Of a DNA stretch of 64,000 bases, positions 34,365-43,226 are shown piece by piece. Source of the DNA: FEN-1219 sp963728995 (GTDB lineage Bacteria; Pseudomonadota; Gammaproteobacteria; Steroidobacterales; Rariloculaceae); the NCBI GenBank assembly GCA_963728995.1, contig CAVSMD010000002.1:620001-684000 (forward strand), written 5' to 3'. How positions within the stretch are numbered: position 1 is the first letter of the stretch; every line of letters starts with the position of its first letter. Below the pieces are notes generated by a model. That model was not told the origin of the DNA. It worked only from the letters and a program-made list of their open reading frames with translations, and did no database searches. Both the position numbers and the translations under genes were made by a program.

Positions 34365-35536
34365 CGATCTATTTGCAGGAGGTCGGCGTCGTCAGCGCGC
34401 TCGGCGCCGGCAAGGCAGAGCTGTTGACGCGCCTCCTCGCCTGCGACTCGTCCGGCATGGTGCCTTACGGACCGCTGCTAGCGGGCGGCTCGACCTGGGT
34501 CGCGCCCGTACGCTCGCCGTTGCCCGAGCTGGCCGCGGCGCTCGCGCAGTTCGACTGCCGCAACAACCGGCTGCTCGCGGCCGCGCTCGACCAGATCGCG
34601 GCAGCCGTGGCCGCCGAGCGCGAGCGCTGGGGGCCGCGCCGGGTCGCAGTACTGATGGGCACCAGCACCTCCGGGATTGCGAACGGCGAGGACGCCGCCG
34701 AGTCGCTCGCACGGCACGGCCGAATGCCCGAGGCCTATCACTACCGCCAGCAGGAGATCGGCAGCGTCGCGGAGTTCGCCGCGCGCTACCTGGGGCTCAC
34801 GGGTCTGCGCTACACGATCTCCACCGCTTGCTCCTCGTCGGCGAAGGTGTTCGCAGCGGCGCTGCGTCTGCTCGCGGCCGACCGCTGCGATGCCGTGGTC
34901 GTCGGCGGCGCCGACAGCCTCTGCCGGCTCACGCTGAACGGCTTCGACTCGCTGGAGTCGCTCGCGCGTGAGGTCTGCAACCCGTTCAGCCTGAACCGCA
35001 AGGGCATCAACATCGGCGAAGGCGCCTGCGTCTTCGTCCTCACACGGGAACCGGCTGCGATACGGCTCTGCGGCGTCGGCGAATCGTCGGACGGTTACCA
35101 CATTTCGGCACCGGATCCGACCGGCCGCGGGGCCGAGATCGCACTGCGCGCGGCACTCGAGCAAGCGGGTGTTGCACCCCGGGACGTTGGCTACGTGAAC
35201 CTGCACGGCACGGCCACGCCGAAGAACGACGAGATGGAAGCCGCCGTCGTCGCACGAGTGCTCGGCTGTACCACCCCCTGCGCGTCGACCAAGCCGCTGA
35301 TCGGCCACACCCTCGGCGCGGCCGGTGCGCACGAGCTCGGAATTTGCTGGGTGCTGCTCAGCGATGCGAATGCGGCGCGGCAGCTGCCGGCGCACGTGTG
35401 GGACGGCGTTCGCGATCCCGCGCTCGAGCCGATCGCGCTCGTCGAGCCCGGCGCGCGCTGGGAGCGCGAGGTGTTCGTGTCGAATTCCTTTGCGTTCGGC
35501 GGCAGCAACACCACCGTCGCGATCGGGCGCAGCTGA
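34361..35536 (+). CDS. apeO: Beta-ketoacyl synthase of the aryl-polyene cluster
   Basis: 391 residues. The full catalytic triad is present: Cys157 in ISTACSSSAK, His282 in NLHGTATPKND and His316 in LIGHTLGAAG, with a C-terminal FAFGGSNTTV. It is the only complete ketosynthase in the cluster. APE systems characterised so far use two (ApeO and ApeR, one of them forming the heterodimer with ApeC), so this one may do both jobs; the symbol is therefore provisional. The start overlaps the thioesterase stop and the stop overlaps the next start (TGATG). Confidence 0.88.
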   Translation: MTIYLQEVGVVSALGAGKAELLTRLLACDSSGMVPYGPLLAGGSTWVAPVRSPLPELAAALAQFDCRNNRLLAAALDQIAAAVAAERERWGPRRVAVLMGTSTSGIANGEDAAESLARHGRMPEAYHYRQQEIGSVAEFAARYLGLTGLRYTISTACSSSAKVFAAALRLLAADRCDAVVVGGADSLCRLTLNGFDSLESLAREVCNPFSLNRKGINIGEGACVFVLTREPAAIRLCGVGESSDGYHISAPDPTGRGAEIALRAALEQAGVAPRDVGYVNLHGTATPKNDEMEAAVVARVLGCTTPCASTKPLIGHTLGAAGAHELGICWVLLSDANAARQLPAHVWDGVRDPALEPIALVEPGARWEREVFVSNSFAFGGSNTTVAIGRS

Positions 35537-35994
35537 TGGACACGAGCGACATTCCGATTGCGCAGCTGCTGCCTCACGGGCCGCGCATGCGCCTGCTCGA
35601 CCGGCTCGTGAGTCACGACCCGGGAGCCTCCGTCGCGCTCGTCGAGATCAGCGCCGACAGCCCATTCCTCGAGGGCGAAGGCGTGCCCGCGTGGGCCGGA
35701 ATCGAATACATGGCGCAGACCATCGCCGCCCACGCGGGCGCCGCCGCGCGGCTAGCGAGCGCACCGCCGGCCGTGGGCTTCCTCGTCGGTACGCGCGCGT
35801 ACCGCAGCAGCGTCGCCGAGTTTCCGCTCGGCAGTCGACTCACCATCACGGCCCGGCCGCTGTGGCACGAAGGCGGGTTCGCAATGTTCGATTGCTCCAT
35901 CGAAATGGGCGCGGCAACGGTCGCGAGCGCCGCCGTGAGCTGCTACCTGCCGAGCCCGGACGAGCTCGGCGCCTTCCGCGGTCCGCCCTCATGA
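35536..35994 (+). CDS. apeP: Hot-dog dehydratase of the aryl-polyene cluster (ApeP-like)
   Basis: 152 residues. LLPHGPRMRLLDRLVSHDPG contains the catalytic His and GIEYMAQTIAAHAGAAARL the partner acid, a 3-hydroxylacyl-ACP dehydratase pattern. It belongs with the ketoreductase just downstream; the pair performs the reduction and dehydration that leave a trans double bond in each cycle. Start overlaps the ketosynthase stop by one base. Confidence 0.86.
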   Translation: MDTSDIPIAQLLPHGPRMRLLDRLVSHDPGASVALVEISADSPFLEGEGVPAWAGIEYMAQTIAAHAGAAARLASAPPAVGFLVGTRAYRSSVAEFPLGSRLTITARPLWHEGGFAMFDCSIEMGAATVASAAVSCYLPSPDELGAFRGPPS

Positions 35995-36716
35995 CCCGCA
36001 CCGTGCTCGTGACGGGTGCGAGCAAGGGGATCGGAGCGGCGACCGCGGTCGCGCTCGCGGCGCAGGGCTTCGCCCTGGTCGTCCACTACCGTTCCGACGA
36101 CCCTGGCGCCGCGGCGATCGCGCAGCGAATTCGCGCAGCCGGCGGGGACGCGCGGCTCATCGCGTTCGACGTGGCCGACCGCGAGGCTGTGCGCGCGGCA
36201 CTCGCGGCCGATATCGAGGCGCACGGCGCCTACTACGGCGTGGTGAGCAACGCGGGGATCCACCGCGACCGGATGTTTCCGCTGCTCACGGGCGAGGATT
36301 GGGACGCCGTGCTACGCGCGGACCTCGACGGGTTCTACAACGTGCTGCATCCCTGCGTATTGCCGATGATCCAGGCGCGGCGCGGCGGCCGAATCGTGGC
36401 CGTCTCGTCGGTGGCGGGGCTCGTCGGCAACAGCGGACAGGTGAACTACAGCGCCGCGAAGGCGGGGCTCATCGGCGCAGCGAAGGCGCTGGCGCTCGAG
36501 CTCGCCAAGCGGAAGATCACGGTCAACTGCGTGGCGCCGGGCTTCATCGAGACCGCGATGACGCGCGATGCCGACCCCGCGCGGATCGTCGAGCGCGTGC
36601 CGCTGCGGCGGCTCGGCGCCGCCGAGGAAGTCGCGTCCCTGATCGCGTACCTGATGTCGGACGTCGCGGCGTACATTACCCGGCAAGTGATCGCGATCGA
36701 CGGCGGGCTCACGTGA
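35991..36716 (+). CDS. apeQ: 3-ketoacyl-ACP reductase (FabG-like) of the aryl-polyene cluster
   Basis: 241 residues of the SDR family. The NADPH loop TGASKGIGAA is at 8-17 and the catalytic Ser140, Tyr153 and Lys157 are in VSSVAGLVGNSGQVNYSAAK. The C-terminus RQVIAIDGGLT is typical of FabG. It reduces the 3-keto intermediate. Overlaps the dehydratase stop and the PPTase start by 4 bases. Confidence 0.9.
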   Translation: MTRTVLVTGASKGIGAATAVALAAQGFALVVHYRSDDPGAAAIAQRIRAAGGDARLIAFDVADREAVRAALAADIEAHGAYYGVVSNAGIHRDRMFPLLTGEDWDAVLRADLDGFYNVLHPCVLPMIQARRGGRIVAVSSVAGLVGNSGQVNYSAAKAGLIGAAKALALELAKRKITVNCVAPGFIETAMTRDADPARIVERVPLRRLGAAEEVASLIAYLMSDVAAYITRQVIAIDGGLT

Positions 36717-37471
36717 CACTGCGCGGCGCAGCGCGCGCGGCCCGCGGGTCACTCTCTCGTGCGGCCGCCGCGCCCACGTGGCTCACCTATGCGGCGACGA
36801 GCGACGTCGATGCTGGCGCGGTCGCGTCCTTGCCGAGCGTCGATCGCGAGCGTGCCGCTCGGAGCACTCGTGTCGCGCGGCGCGCGCAGCAGCTTGCGGG
36901 TCGCGTCCTGCTGCGCGCAACGCTCGAGACGCTCACCGGGCGGCCCGGTGCCGAGCACGACATTGGCGCCACGGCGCTCGGCCAACCCGCGTGCCCGACC
37001 GGGCCGTGCATCAGCGTGTCGCATAGCGGGGACTGGGTGGCCTGCGCGCTCGCACGCGGCGGCGCGGTGGGCGTCGACGTTCAGGCGCACCGCTTCGGTC
37101 GGCGCATCGCCGAGATCGCGCACGAGCACTTCACCCCGGAGGAAAACGCCTGGGTCGCGGCGCAACCGGAGCGCCGGTTCTACATGCTGTGGGTGCTGAA
37201 GGAAGCGTACGTCAAAGCCCTCGGGCTCGGCCTCGCGGCCGGCCTGCGCGCGCTCGAGTGCCGGATCGAGGCCCCGGCGATCGAGGTCGTCGCCGCACGC
37301 GCCCCCACCGCTGCGATCGCGCTGCACCTGTATGCGCTCGGCGACGCGTTCGTCGGCCTCGCGAGCGCCCACGGCCCGCTCGGCGACGTCGCCGTGCGGC
37401 GCTGGAGCTCACACACGCCCGAACGTTGGCTGCCCGGCCGGCTCGACCTCATCGCCACGACCGCACGCTGA
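36713..37471 (+). CDS. 4'-phosphopantetheinyl transferase of the APE cluster
   Basis: 252 residues from GTG 36713 overlapping the reductase stop. The Sfp-type signatures are ISVSHSGDWVACALARGGAV, VGVDVQAHR and WVLKEAYVKALGLGLA. It converts the apo acyl carrier protein to its holo form. A dedicated PPTase at the end of the operon means the cluster can supply its own carrier activation. The adjacent 69 bases before convergent glyA show no clear terminator. Confidence 0.88.
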   Translation: MTLRGAARAARGSLSRAAAAPTWLTYAATSDVDAGAVASLPSVDRERAARSTRVARRAQQLAGRVLLRATLETLTGRPGAEHDIGATALGQPACPTGPCISVSHSGDWVACALARGGAVGVDVQAHRFGRRIAEIAHEHFTPEENAWVAAQPERRFYMLWVLKEAYVKALGLGLAAGLRALECRIEAPAIEVVAARAPTAAIALHLYALGDAFVGLASAHGPLGDVAVRRWSSHTPERWLPGRLDLIATTAR

Positions 37472-37540
37472 CTTGAAGCGGCCGGTCGCCTGCTGGACGA
37501 CGACGGCCGAGAGCACTCCGCGGGCTACACGGAGCCTTCG

Positions 37541-38794
37541 TTAGACGCGAATTCCGGGCGCGGGGAACGCCTTGCAGAACTCGGCGATCTCGGCGCGGAT
37601 TTCGTGCAGCTTGTCCCGATCGTCGGCCACACGCAGCACGCGATCGAACCAGACCGCGATCGGCTCCATGTCCTTCTCCGTCATGCCGCGCGACGTGATC
37701 GAGGGCGTCCCGATGCGCACGCCGCTCGGATCGAACGGCTTACGCGGATCGAACGGGATCGTGTTGTAGTTGCACTCGATGCCGGCCTCGTGCAGCGCAC
37801 GAGCGGCCGGTTTGCCCGTGATGCCGCGCGGCGTGACGTCGATCAGGATCAGATGATTGTCGGTGCCGCCGGAGATCAGCCGGAAGCCGCGTGCCTGCAG
37901 CGCCGCCGCCAGGGCCTTCGCGTTCTTCACGATCTGCTGGCCGTAGCGACGGAAGTCGTCCGTCGAAGCCTCTTTCAACGCAACCGCGATCGCGGCCGTC
38001 GTGTGGTTATGCGGACCGCCCTGGAGTCCCGGGAACACGGCGCGGTCGATCTCTTTGGCGTGCGCCGCGTCGCACAAGATCATGCCGCCGCGCGGCCCCC
38101 GCAGCGTCTTGTGCGTCGTGGTCGTGACGATTCGCGCGTGCGGATACGGGTGCGGATGCGCGCCGGCCACGATCAGCCCGGCGATGTGCGCAATGTCGGC
38201 GACGAGCACGGCGCCCACCGAGGCCGCGATCGATGCAAAGCCCGCGAAATCCCAGACGCGCGGATACGCCGTGCCTCCGCAGAAGATCAGCTTCGGGCGA
38301 ACTCGTTTCGCGAGCGTCTCGACTCGGTTCAGATCCACGCGGTGCGTGTCGGGGTCCACGTCGTACTGCGAGGCGTGATACACGATGCCGGAGAAGTTCA
38401 CGCCCCAGCCGTGCGTGAGATGACCGCCGAACGGGAGCCCGAGCCCCATCACCGGGTCGCCGGGCTTCGCCAGGGCGAGATACACCGCCTGGTTGGCCGG
38501 CGAGCCGGAATACGGCTGCACGTTCGCGTGTTGCATGCCGAACAGCCGCGTCGCTCGCTCTATGGCCAGCGTCTCGACCTTGTCGATGTAATCCTGGCCT
38601 TCGTAGTAGCGCCTCCCGGGATAGCCTTCGGAATATTTGTTGTTCAGGATCGACCCGGTCGCTTCCATGACGGCGGACGACGCGTAGTTCTCCGAGGGAA
38701 TGAGGCGAATGAACTCGTTTTGTCGTCGGCTCTCGAGCGCGATGAGCTCGTAGATCTCGGGATCGGTCGCGCGCAGGGCAGGCATATCGGCCAT
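37541..38794 (-). CDS. glyA: Serine hydroxymethyltransferase
   Basis: 417 residues from ATG 38794. The PLP lysine is Lys229 in TTTTHKTLRGPRGG; YSEGYPGRRYYEGQ and LIPSENYASSAVMEATGS are diagnostic. The enzyme interconverts serine and glycine with tetrahydrofolate, making one-carbon units. It stands alone and is divergent from the peroxidase, with 124 bases between starts. Full length and intact. Confidence 0.96.
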   Translation of the reverse strand: MADMPALRATDPEIYELIALESRRQNEFIRLIPSENYASSAVMEATGSILNNKYSEGYPGRRYYEGQDYIDKVETLAIERATRLFGMQHANVQPYSGSPANQAVYLALAKPGDPVMGLGLPFGGHLTHGWGVNFSGIVYHASQYDVDPDTHRVDLNRVETLAKRVRPKLIFCGGTAYPRVWDFAGFASIAASVGAVLVADIAHIAGLIVAGAHPHPYPHARIVTTTTHKTLRGPRGGMILCDAAHAKEIDRAVFPGLQGGPHNHTTAAIAVALKEASTDDFRRYGQQIVKNAKALAAALQARGFRLISGGTDNHLILIDVTPRGITGKPAARALHEAGIECNYNTIPFDPRKPFDPSGVRIGTPSITSRGMTEKDMEPIAVWFDRVLRVADDRDKLHEIRAEIAEFCKAFPAPGIRV

Positions 38795-38918
38795 TGCAAT
38801 CCTCGGAGCTTCAGGGTCCACGCGGTCGAGGCGACCGCCCTTGGGGGGCGATAGTCTACAGGACGGGCCGTTCGCCGCGCAGCGACGGCCGCCACTCGCG
38901 CCGTTAGAATTCGCTTCC

Positions 38919-40160
38919 ATGCGTCGCCACTCCCTCAGCGCGCTCGCGGTTCTGTGCATCGCCACACGAGCGGTCGCGGCGCTGCCGCCCGTGCCGGTGC
39001 CGGCGGAAAATCCCATCACCGAGCCGAAACGCGTGCTCGGCAAGATTCTGTTCTGGGACGAGCAGCTGTCGACCAACGGCACCGTTGCGTGCGGCACCTG
39101 CCACCGCCCCGCCTACGGCGGCGCCGATCCGCGCGCCGGCCGCAACCCCGGCATCGACAAGGGCACGATCGACGATGTTCGCGGCTCGCCCGGCATCGTG
39201 CTGCTCGATCGCAACGGCAAGCCGAAGCGGCACCCGATCTACGGCAACGAGCCGCAAGTCACGCCGCGGCTCGCGCCGTCGAATTTCGGCGCGCTCTGGG
39301 CGCAGCGCGTCTTCTGGGACGGGCGCGCGGGTCCCGTGCTCACGGATCCGGTCAGCGGCAAGACGGCGATCGCGCGCGACGGTGCACTCGAGAACCAGGT
39401 GCTCACGGCCTTGATGAATCCCGCCGAGATGGCGAAGACGGGCCGCACCTGGAACGATCTCACCAGCGATGTGAAGAACGCGAGCCCGCTGGCGCTCGCG
39501 AGCGATTGGCCGGCCGACGTCGCGCAGGCGATCGCGTCCGCCTCCACCTACGCGAAGCTGTTCACGGCGGCGTTCGGCGACGCCGCGATCACGCCCACGC
39601 GCATTGCGTTCGCGATCGCGACGTATGAGCGAACGCTGGTGGCGGATCAAACCGCCTGGGATCGCTTCGACGCAGGCGATACCACGGCGCTTCCCGGCCG
39701 CGCGCTCGACGGCTGGCGTGCGATGCAAGCCTTCCACTGCACCGCGTGTCACACGCCGCCGCTGTTCACGAATAACGATTTCTTTCAGATCGGGCTGCGT
39801 CGCGCCGACTTCGACCGCGGCCGCGAGAACATCACCCATGACCCGGAGGACGCCGGGGAGATGAAGGTGCCGAGCCTCCGCAACGCGGCCCTGCTCCCGC
39901 GGTTCATGCACACCGGCGAGTTCACGAGCCTGGGCGCCGCTATTCGCTTCTATCAGAACTCCTTGCCGCTTCCCGAGCGGGACGACATCCCCGGTTTCGG
40001 CCTGTACGCGTTCAATGTGAGCCAGATCGACGAAGCGGACATCCGCGAGTTCATCGCCGCTGGCCTCACCGACCCGCGCGTGCGCGACGAGCGCTTTCCG
40101 TTCGATCGACCGACGCTCCGCAGCGAGCGCGAGCCGGCCGCGGACGCGGGCGGCAACTGA
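38919..40160 (+). CDS. Periplasmic di-haem peroxidase (MauG/CcpA family)
   Basis: 413 residues with a signal peptide (MRRHSLSALAVLCIATRAVA). Two CXXCH haem sites are visible: Cys58-Cys61-His62 (ACGTCH) and Cys274-Cys277-His278 (HCTACH). KVPSLRNAALLPRFMHTG near the C-terminus is typical of the family. These enzymes reduce hydrogen peroxide or modify other proteins, with electrons from cytochrome c. No adjacent amine dehydrogenase is seen, so a simple peroxidase role is more likely than MauG-type maturation. Stop is followed by a complex set of inverted repeats. Confidence 0.88.
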   Translation: MRRHSLSALAVLCIATRAVAALPPVPVPAENPITEPKRVLGKILFWDEQLSTNGTVACGTCHRPAYGGADPRAGRNPGIDKGTIDDVRGSPGIVLLDRNGKPKRHPIYGNEPQVTPRLAPSNFGALWAQRVFWDGRAGPVLTDPVSGKTAIARDGALENQVLTALMNPAEMAKTGRTWNDLTSDVKNASPLALASDWPADVAQAIASASTYAKLFTAAFGDAAITPTRIAFAIATYERTLVADQTAWDRFDAGDTTALPGRALDGWRAMQAFHCTACHTPPLFTNNDFFQIGLRRADFDRGRENITHDPEDAGEMKVPSLRNAALLPRFMHTGEFTSLGAAIRFYQNSLPLPERDDIPGFGLYAFNVSQIDEADIREFIAAGLTDPRVRDERFPFDRPTLRSEREPAADAGGN

Positions 40161-40177
40161 GATTCGTCGAGCGGGTT

Positions 40178-40257
40178 GTTACGAGCCTGTAACGACTGCG
40201 CTTTTGGCTGCGGGTTGTGGCCCCCCGCAGTCGTTCGTTATGATCGACCCATAACGA
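40178..40257. promoter_or_regulatory. Stacked inverted repeats between the peroxidase and a small ORF
   Basis: Three inverted repeats overlap or abut. GTTAC-6-GTAAC spans 40178-40193. AACGACTGCG/CGCAGTCGTT spans 40191-40235, with a 10-base perfect stem and a 25-base loop. TCGTTATG/CATAACGA spans 40235-40257, with an 8-base stem and a 7-base loop, ending 12 bases before ATG 40270. Because the arms share bases, the RNA could form alternative structures. It may be a terminator for the peroxidase gene, an operator or a leader for the small ORF; the lack of a long U run argues against a simple terminator. Confidence 0.6.
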
Positions 40258-40269
40258 CAAGGGAACGCG

Positions 40270-40440
40270 ATGAGCACAGAATCACACAGCGGCCCGGCAA
40301 CTCCCACGACGCCACCGCGCGACGAGTCGAGCAAGGAAACCTTGACCGACCTCATCGATCGCCTGGATCGCGAAGCGTTCGAACGTCTGCTCGAGCTACG
40401 GGACGCGCGCGTGCAGCGGCACGCCTATTCGCGTCGTTGA
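40270..40440 (+). CDS. Small acidic/basic helical protein, 56 residues
   Basis: ATG 40270 follows AAGGGAACGCG. The sequence starts MSTESHSGPATPTTPPRDE (flexible) and then becomes amphipathic (LIDRLDREAFERLLELRDAR) with a basic end. I do not recognise a family. Codon composition resembles neighbouring genes (mostly G or C in third positions), supporting real coding. It overlaps the convergent glycosyltransferase end by 16 bases. It may be a regulator of, or regulated with, the upstream repeats; both are inference. Confidence 0.55.
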   Translation: MSTESHSGPATPTTPPRDESSKETLTDLIDRLDREAFERLLELRDARVQRHAYSRR

Positions 40441-41585
40441 CCGGCGTGGAGCTCGCCGTACAGTCCTAACAATCTGCGCGCCATCTCGACGCTCGACCAA
40501 CGAGCGGCCACGAATCCGCGGGCGGCGGCCGCAAGGTCCTGCCGCAGAGCCGGTTGCGTCAGCACACGCGTGACTGCGGCCGCGAACTCTTCTATATCCT
40601 CTTCCACCACGATCGCGCCGGCGGCGCCACGCAAGACTTCTTTCGTCCCGAGCACCGCCGTGGACACCACGGGCACACCGAGCGCCAAGCTCTCGAGCAG
40701 CACGAGACCTTGCGTCTCCGTGCGCGACGCGAACACGAAGACGTCGGCGGCACGGTAGCAATCACGCAGCTCGGTGCCTCTGTCGAGATAGCCGACGAAG
40801 CGGGCGTGCTCGCCGAGGCCCTGCTGGGCGACCTCGCGGCGCAAGGCAGCCCGCGCCGGACCCTCGCCGGCGATCACGAACAGCACGTTCGGCACGGCGC
40901 GCCGGACCTCCGCCAGCACGCGCAGCAGGAATCCGATGTTCTTCTCGTGAGCCACGCGTCCGACGAGCAGCATCACGAGCCTGTCCGCGGCAATGCCGTG
41001 ACGCGCGCGGAATGCGGCTCCGTCACCGCCCGCGAACTCCGCGAGGTCGAGCCCCGTGGGAATCACGCGCACCGGGCGCGCGACGCCGTAGCTCGTCAAT
41101 ACGTCGGCAAGCTGCTGCGACGGCGCCACCACGGCGTCGACGGCGTTGCATTCGCGCCGCGACACGGCACGCGCGAAGCCACGGGCCACCGCCGCGGGCA
41201 GCAGCGGGACGTAGTGATGCAGATAGGCCTCGAAAAACGTGTGGTAGGTCTCGAGCGACGGCACACGGAGCCGGTGCGCGGCCCTCGTGCCGACCCAGTG
41301 CGCGACGAACGGCGTGTGAATGTGCACGGCCTCTATGCCGGTCAGTGCGACGGACGCCTCGAGCGCCGCGCGTCCGGACATCATGCGGTCTTCCGGATCG
41401 AAGAACAGATAGCGGGACGGCTGGCGCAGCAGTCGCGGGTCGTCGTTCGAGCGCTGCGGATAACGCGGCGCCACGAGCCAAGTCTCGCAACCGAGCGCGG
41501 CCAGATCACGGCGAAACGTCTGAATCGACGTCGAGACGCCGTTGACGCGCGGGAAGTAGACGTCGGAAACGAACAAAACGCGCAC
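40425..41585 (-). CDS. GT4-family glycosyltransferase (mannosyltransferase-like)
   Basis: 386 residues if GTG 41585 is the start; GTG 41624 is also open but adds a polar stretch before the first strand. RVLFVSDVYFPRVNGVS is the N-terminal GT-B fold, HTPFVAHWVGTRAAH and YHTFFEAYLHHYVPLLP follow, then VIPTGLDLAEF, LLVGRVAHEKNIGFLLRV, VFASRTETQGLVLLESLALG. This matches PimB-like or alpha-mannosyltransferases that act on diacylglycerol or lipid acceptors. With DgkA and PAP2 nearby, a membrane-lipid glycosylation role is plausible. Confidence 0.85.
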   Translation of the reverse strand: MRVLFVSDVYFPRVNGVSTSIQTFRRDLAALGCETWLVAPRYPQRSNDDPRLLRQPSRYLFFDPEDRMMSGRAALEASVALTGIEAVHIHTPFVAHWVGTRAAHRLRVPSLETYHTFFEAYLHHYVPLLPAAVARGFARAVSRRECNAVDAVVAPSQQLADVLTSYGVARPVRVIPTGLDLAEFAGGDGAAFRARHGIAADRLVMLLVGRVAHEKNIGFLLRVLAEVRRAVPNVLFVIAGEGPARAALRREVAQQGLGEHARFVGYLDRGTELRDCYRAADVFVFASRTETQGLVLLESLALGVPVVSTAVLGTKEVLRGAAGAIVVEEDIEEFAAAVTRVLTQPALRQDLAAAARGFVAARWSSVEMARRLLGLYGELHAGQRRE

Positions 41586-41862
41586 GGCGACCCACGGCGA
41601 CCTCGAGCGGCGCGAGCATTGCACGCGGCTGTTACGAGCACGTGACTAGGACGTTGCATAAAGCCGTGACATCGATGCCTTCCAACGCGCATCGCTGCAT
41701 GGCGCGCACGGCGCTGGTCGAGCACGACGACGGCGAGCTCGAGCTGATCGCGTGGCGGCCCGCGACGAGCATCGCCGCGATGCCCGTGCCGGTAAAGCAG
41801 GCGGCCTCACCCAAACGCGCTCGGGCCGCACGCGGTTTGCTAACATCCGCGCAGTTCGCGCC

Positions 41863-42249
41863 ATGAGCTCTACGATGGGAAAGCCCGGCAATACCGGCCT
41901 GCGTCGGATCGTCAACGCTACGTTCTTCTCGTTCGCGGGGCTCAAGACTGCTTGGCGAAACGAAGCGGCGTTTCGTCAGGAGTGCCTGCTCTGCGTCGTC
42001 TTGATGCCGGCCGGGCTCTGGCTGGGCCAGAACGCGGCGGAACGTGCGTTGCTGATCGGCTCCTGCCTGCTGGTGCTGATCGTCGAGCTGCTGAACACGG
42101 CCGTCGAGGTCGTGGTGGATCGCGTCGGGACCGACCACCATTTGCTTTCGGGACAGGCGAAGGATCTCGGCTCGGCCGCAGTGTTCATGAGTCTTGCCCT
42201 GGTCGTCGTGGTCTGGGGTCTGATCGGCTGGTCGCGCTGGGCGGGTTAA
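41863..42249 (+). CDS. dgkA: Diacylglycerol kinase
   Basis: 128 residues (start ATG 41863; ATG 41875 is an alternative). VELLNTAVEVVVDRVGTDHH is the conserved active-site segment; SGQAKDLGSAAVFMSL follows. Three membrane helices, as in E. coli DgkA. It phosphorylates diacylglycerol released when phospholipid head groups are used for envelope modification. Convergent with the PAP2 gene, with stops overlapping by 4 bases; the 277 bases upstream, shared with the divergent glycosyltransferase, should hold both promoters. Confidence 0.93.
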   Translation: MSSTMGKPGNTGLRRIVNATFFSFAGLKTAWRNEAAFRQECLLCVVLMPAGLWLGQNAAERALLIGSCLLVLIVELLNTAVEVVVDRVGTDHHLLSGQAKDLGSAAVFMSLALVVVVWGLIGWSRWAG

Positions 42250-42797
42250 CCCACGGCGAGCCGGCCCAGCAGCAGGCTGCCGATCCCGAGCGTCCCGCCC
42301 AGCACGGCACCGGCTGCGACGTCCGTCGGGTAATGCAGCCCGAGGATCACCCGGGACAGCGCGATCAGCAGGGTCAGCCCCACGAGCGGACTGGCGAGCG
42401 CGGGGAAGTAGGCCGCCGCCAGCAACGTGAAGCACACCGCGTGCAGCGTGTGACCCGACGGAAAGCTGTAGCGGTCGAGCGGCACCGACGCGCACTCGAT
42501 CGCCGAATGCGTGATGTACGGCCGCTCGCGCACGGCTCGATGCTTGATGAGCCGGTAGAGCAGCACGCCGAGCGCGGCCGTCGCCCCCATGTGCAGCGCC
42601 GCCACGCCGCCCGCGGCGCCGTACACCAGCGGTAGCACCGCCAGCAGCGCATACCAGCCCCAGCCGTCGCCGAGCCAGCTCACGGCCTGGAAGACATGGC
42701 GAATCGCCGAGGATCGCGTCGAGCGGTTCAGGTAGCGACAGAGCCGCAGCTCGGCTTGGTCGAAGCGCTCAAAGGCCAAGGCAACGCGTCGTTCCAT
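42246..42797 (-). CDS. PAP2-family membrane phosphatase
   Basis: 183 residues, six membrane helices. The three phosphatase motifs are KHRAVRERPY, SFPSGHTLHAV and SRVILGLHYPTDVAAGAVLG. Family members remove phosphate from undecaprenyl diphosphate, phosphatidic acid or lipid A. Convergent overlap with dgkA. Function could be opposite to DgkA in the lipid cycle, but the sequence alone does not separate PgpB-, BacA-like and LpxE-type activities. Confidence 0.88.
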   Translation of the reverse strand: MERRVALAFERFDQAELRLCRYLNRSTRSSAIRHVFQAVSWLGDGWGWYALLAVLPLVYGAAGGVAALHMGATAALGVLLYRLIKHRAVRERPYITHSAIECASVPLDRYSFPSGHTLHAVCFTLLAAAYFPALASPLVGLTLLIALSRVILGLHYPTDVAAGAVLGGTLGIGSLLLGRLAVG

Positions 42798-43226
42798 GTG
42801 GCACCTATACCTTTGGACGCGGCCAGGATGGCCGTCGCGCGTGACGGGCTCGTGGCATTTGTGTGAAATTTTTCTTTCAGCAGCAGACTGTTAAGTCACG
42901 AAACGTAACAAGATTATAAAGAACCGCTGTTAACGATAGGCCGGCCGGCGAAGCCGGCCCATGAAGGCCTGAGGCTCGCAGTTCCGGTGCAACAGCGCGC
43001 GCGGTTGCCCTATGGCGGTGCAGCCACCGGCGCCGATCCGGCCGGAACCCGCGGATTTCCAGGCCCGCGGCCTTGGCACGCTGCTTGCTATAGAGAACGC
43101 GGACAGGGACGGCCGCGCCAGTGCACAAATCGCCTCCCCCCCAACGATTTCACCGCTGCGCGGCCGCTTCTGTCCACTAACCTGCCCCCTCGTCAACCCG
43201 GCCGCTTCGCTGCCACAATCGGCCGC
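42798..43226. other. 429-base intergenic region with AT-rich block and hairpin
   Basis: No gene recognised. 42855-42930 is distinctly AT-rich for this genome (AAATTTTTC, then ATTATAAAG). At 42943-42959 GGCCGGC-GAA-GCCGGCC forms a 7-base-pair stem with a three-base loop but has no U run. The rest resembles GC-rich coding DNA in one frame upstream of the hemerythrin gene, and I cannot exclude that the hemerythrin protein starts earlier. Confidence 0.5.

Noticed and set aside
42943..42959. GGCCGGC-GAA-GCCGGCC hairpin as a terminator
   Set aside because: No U run follows and no gene ends just before it on the plus strand.
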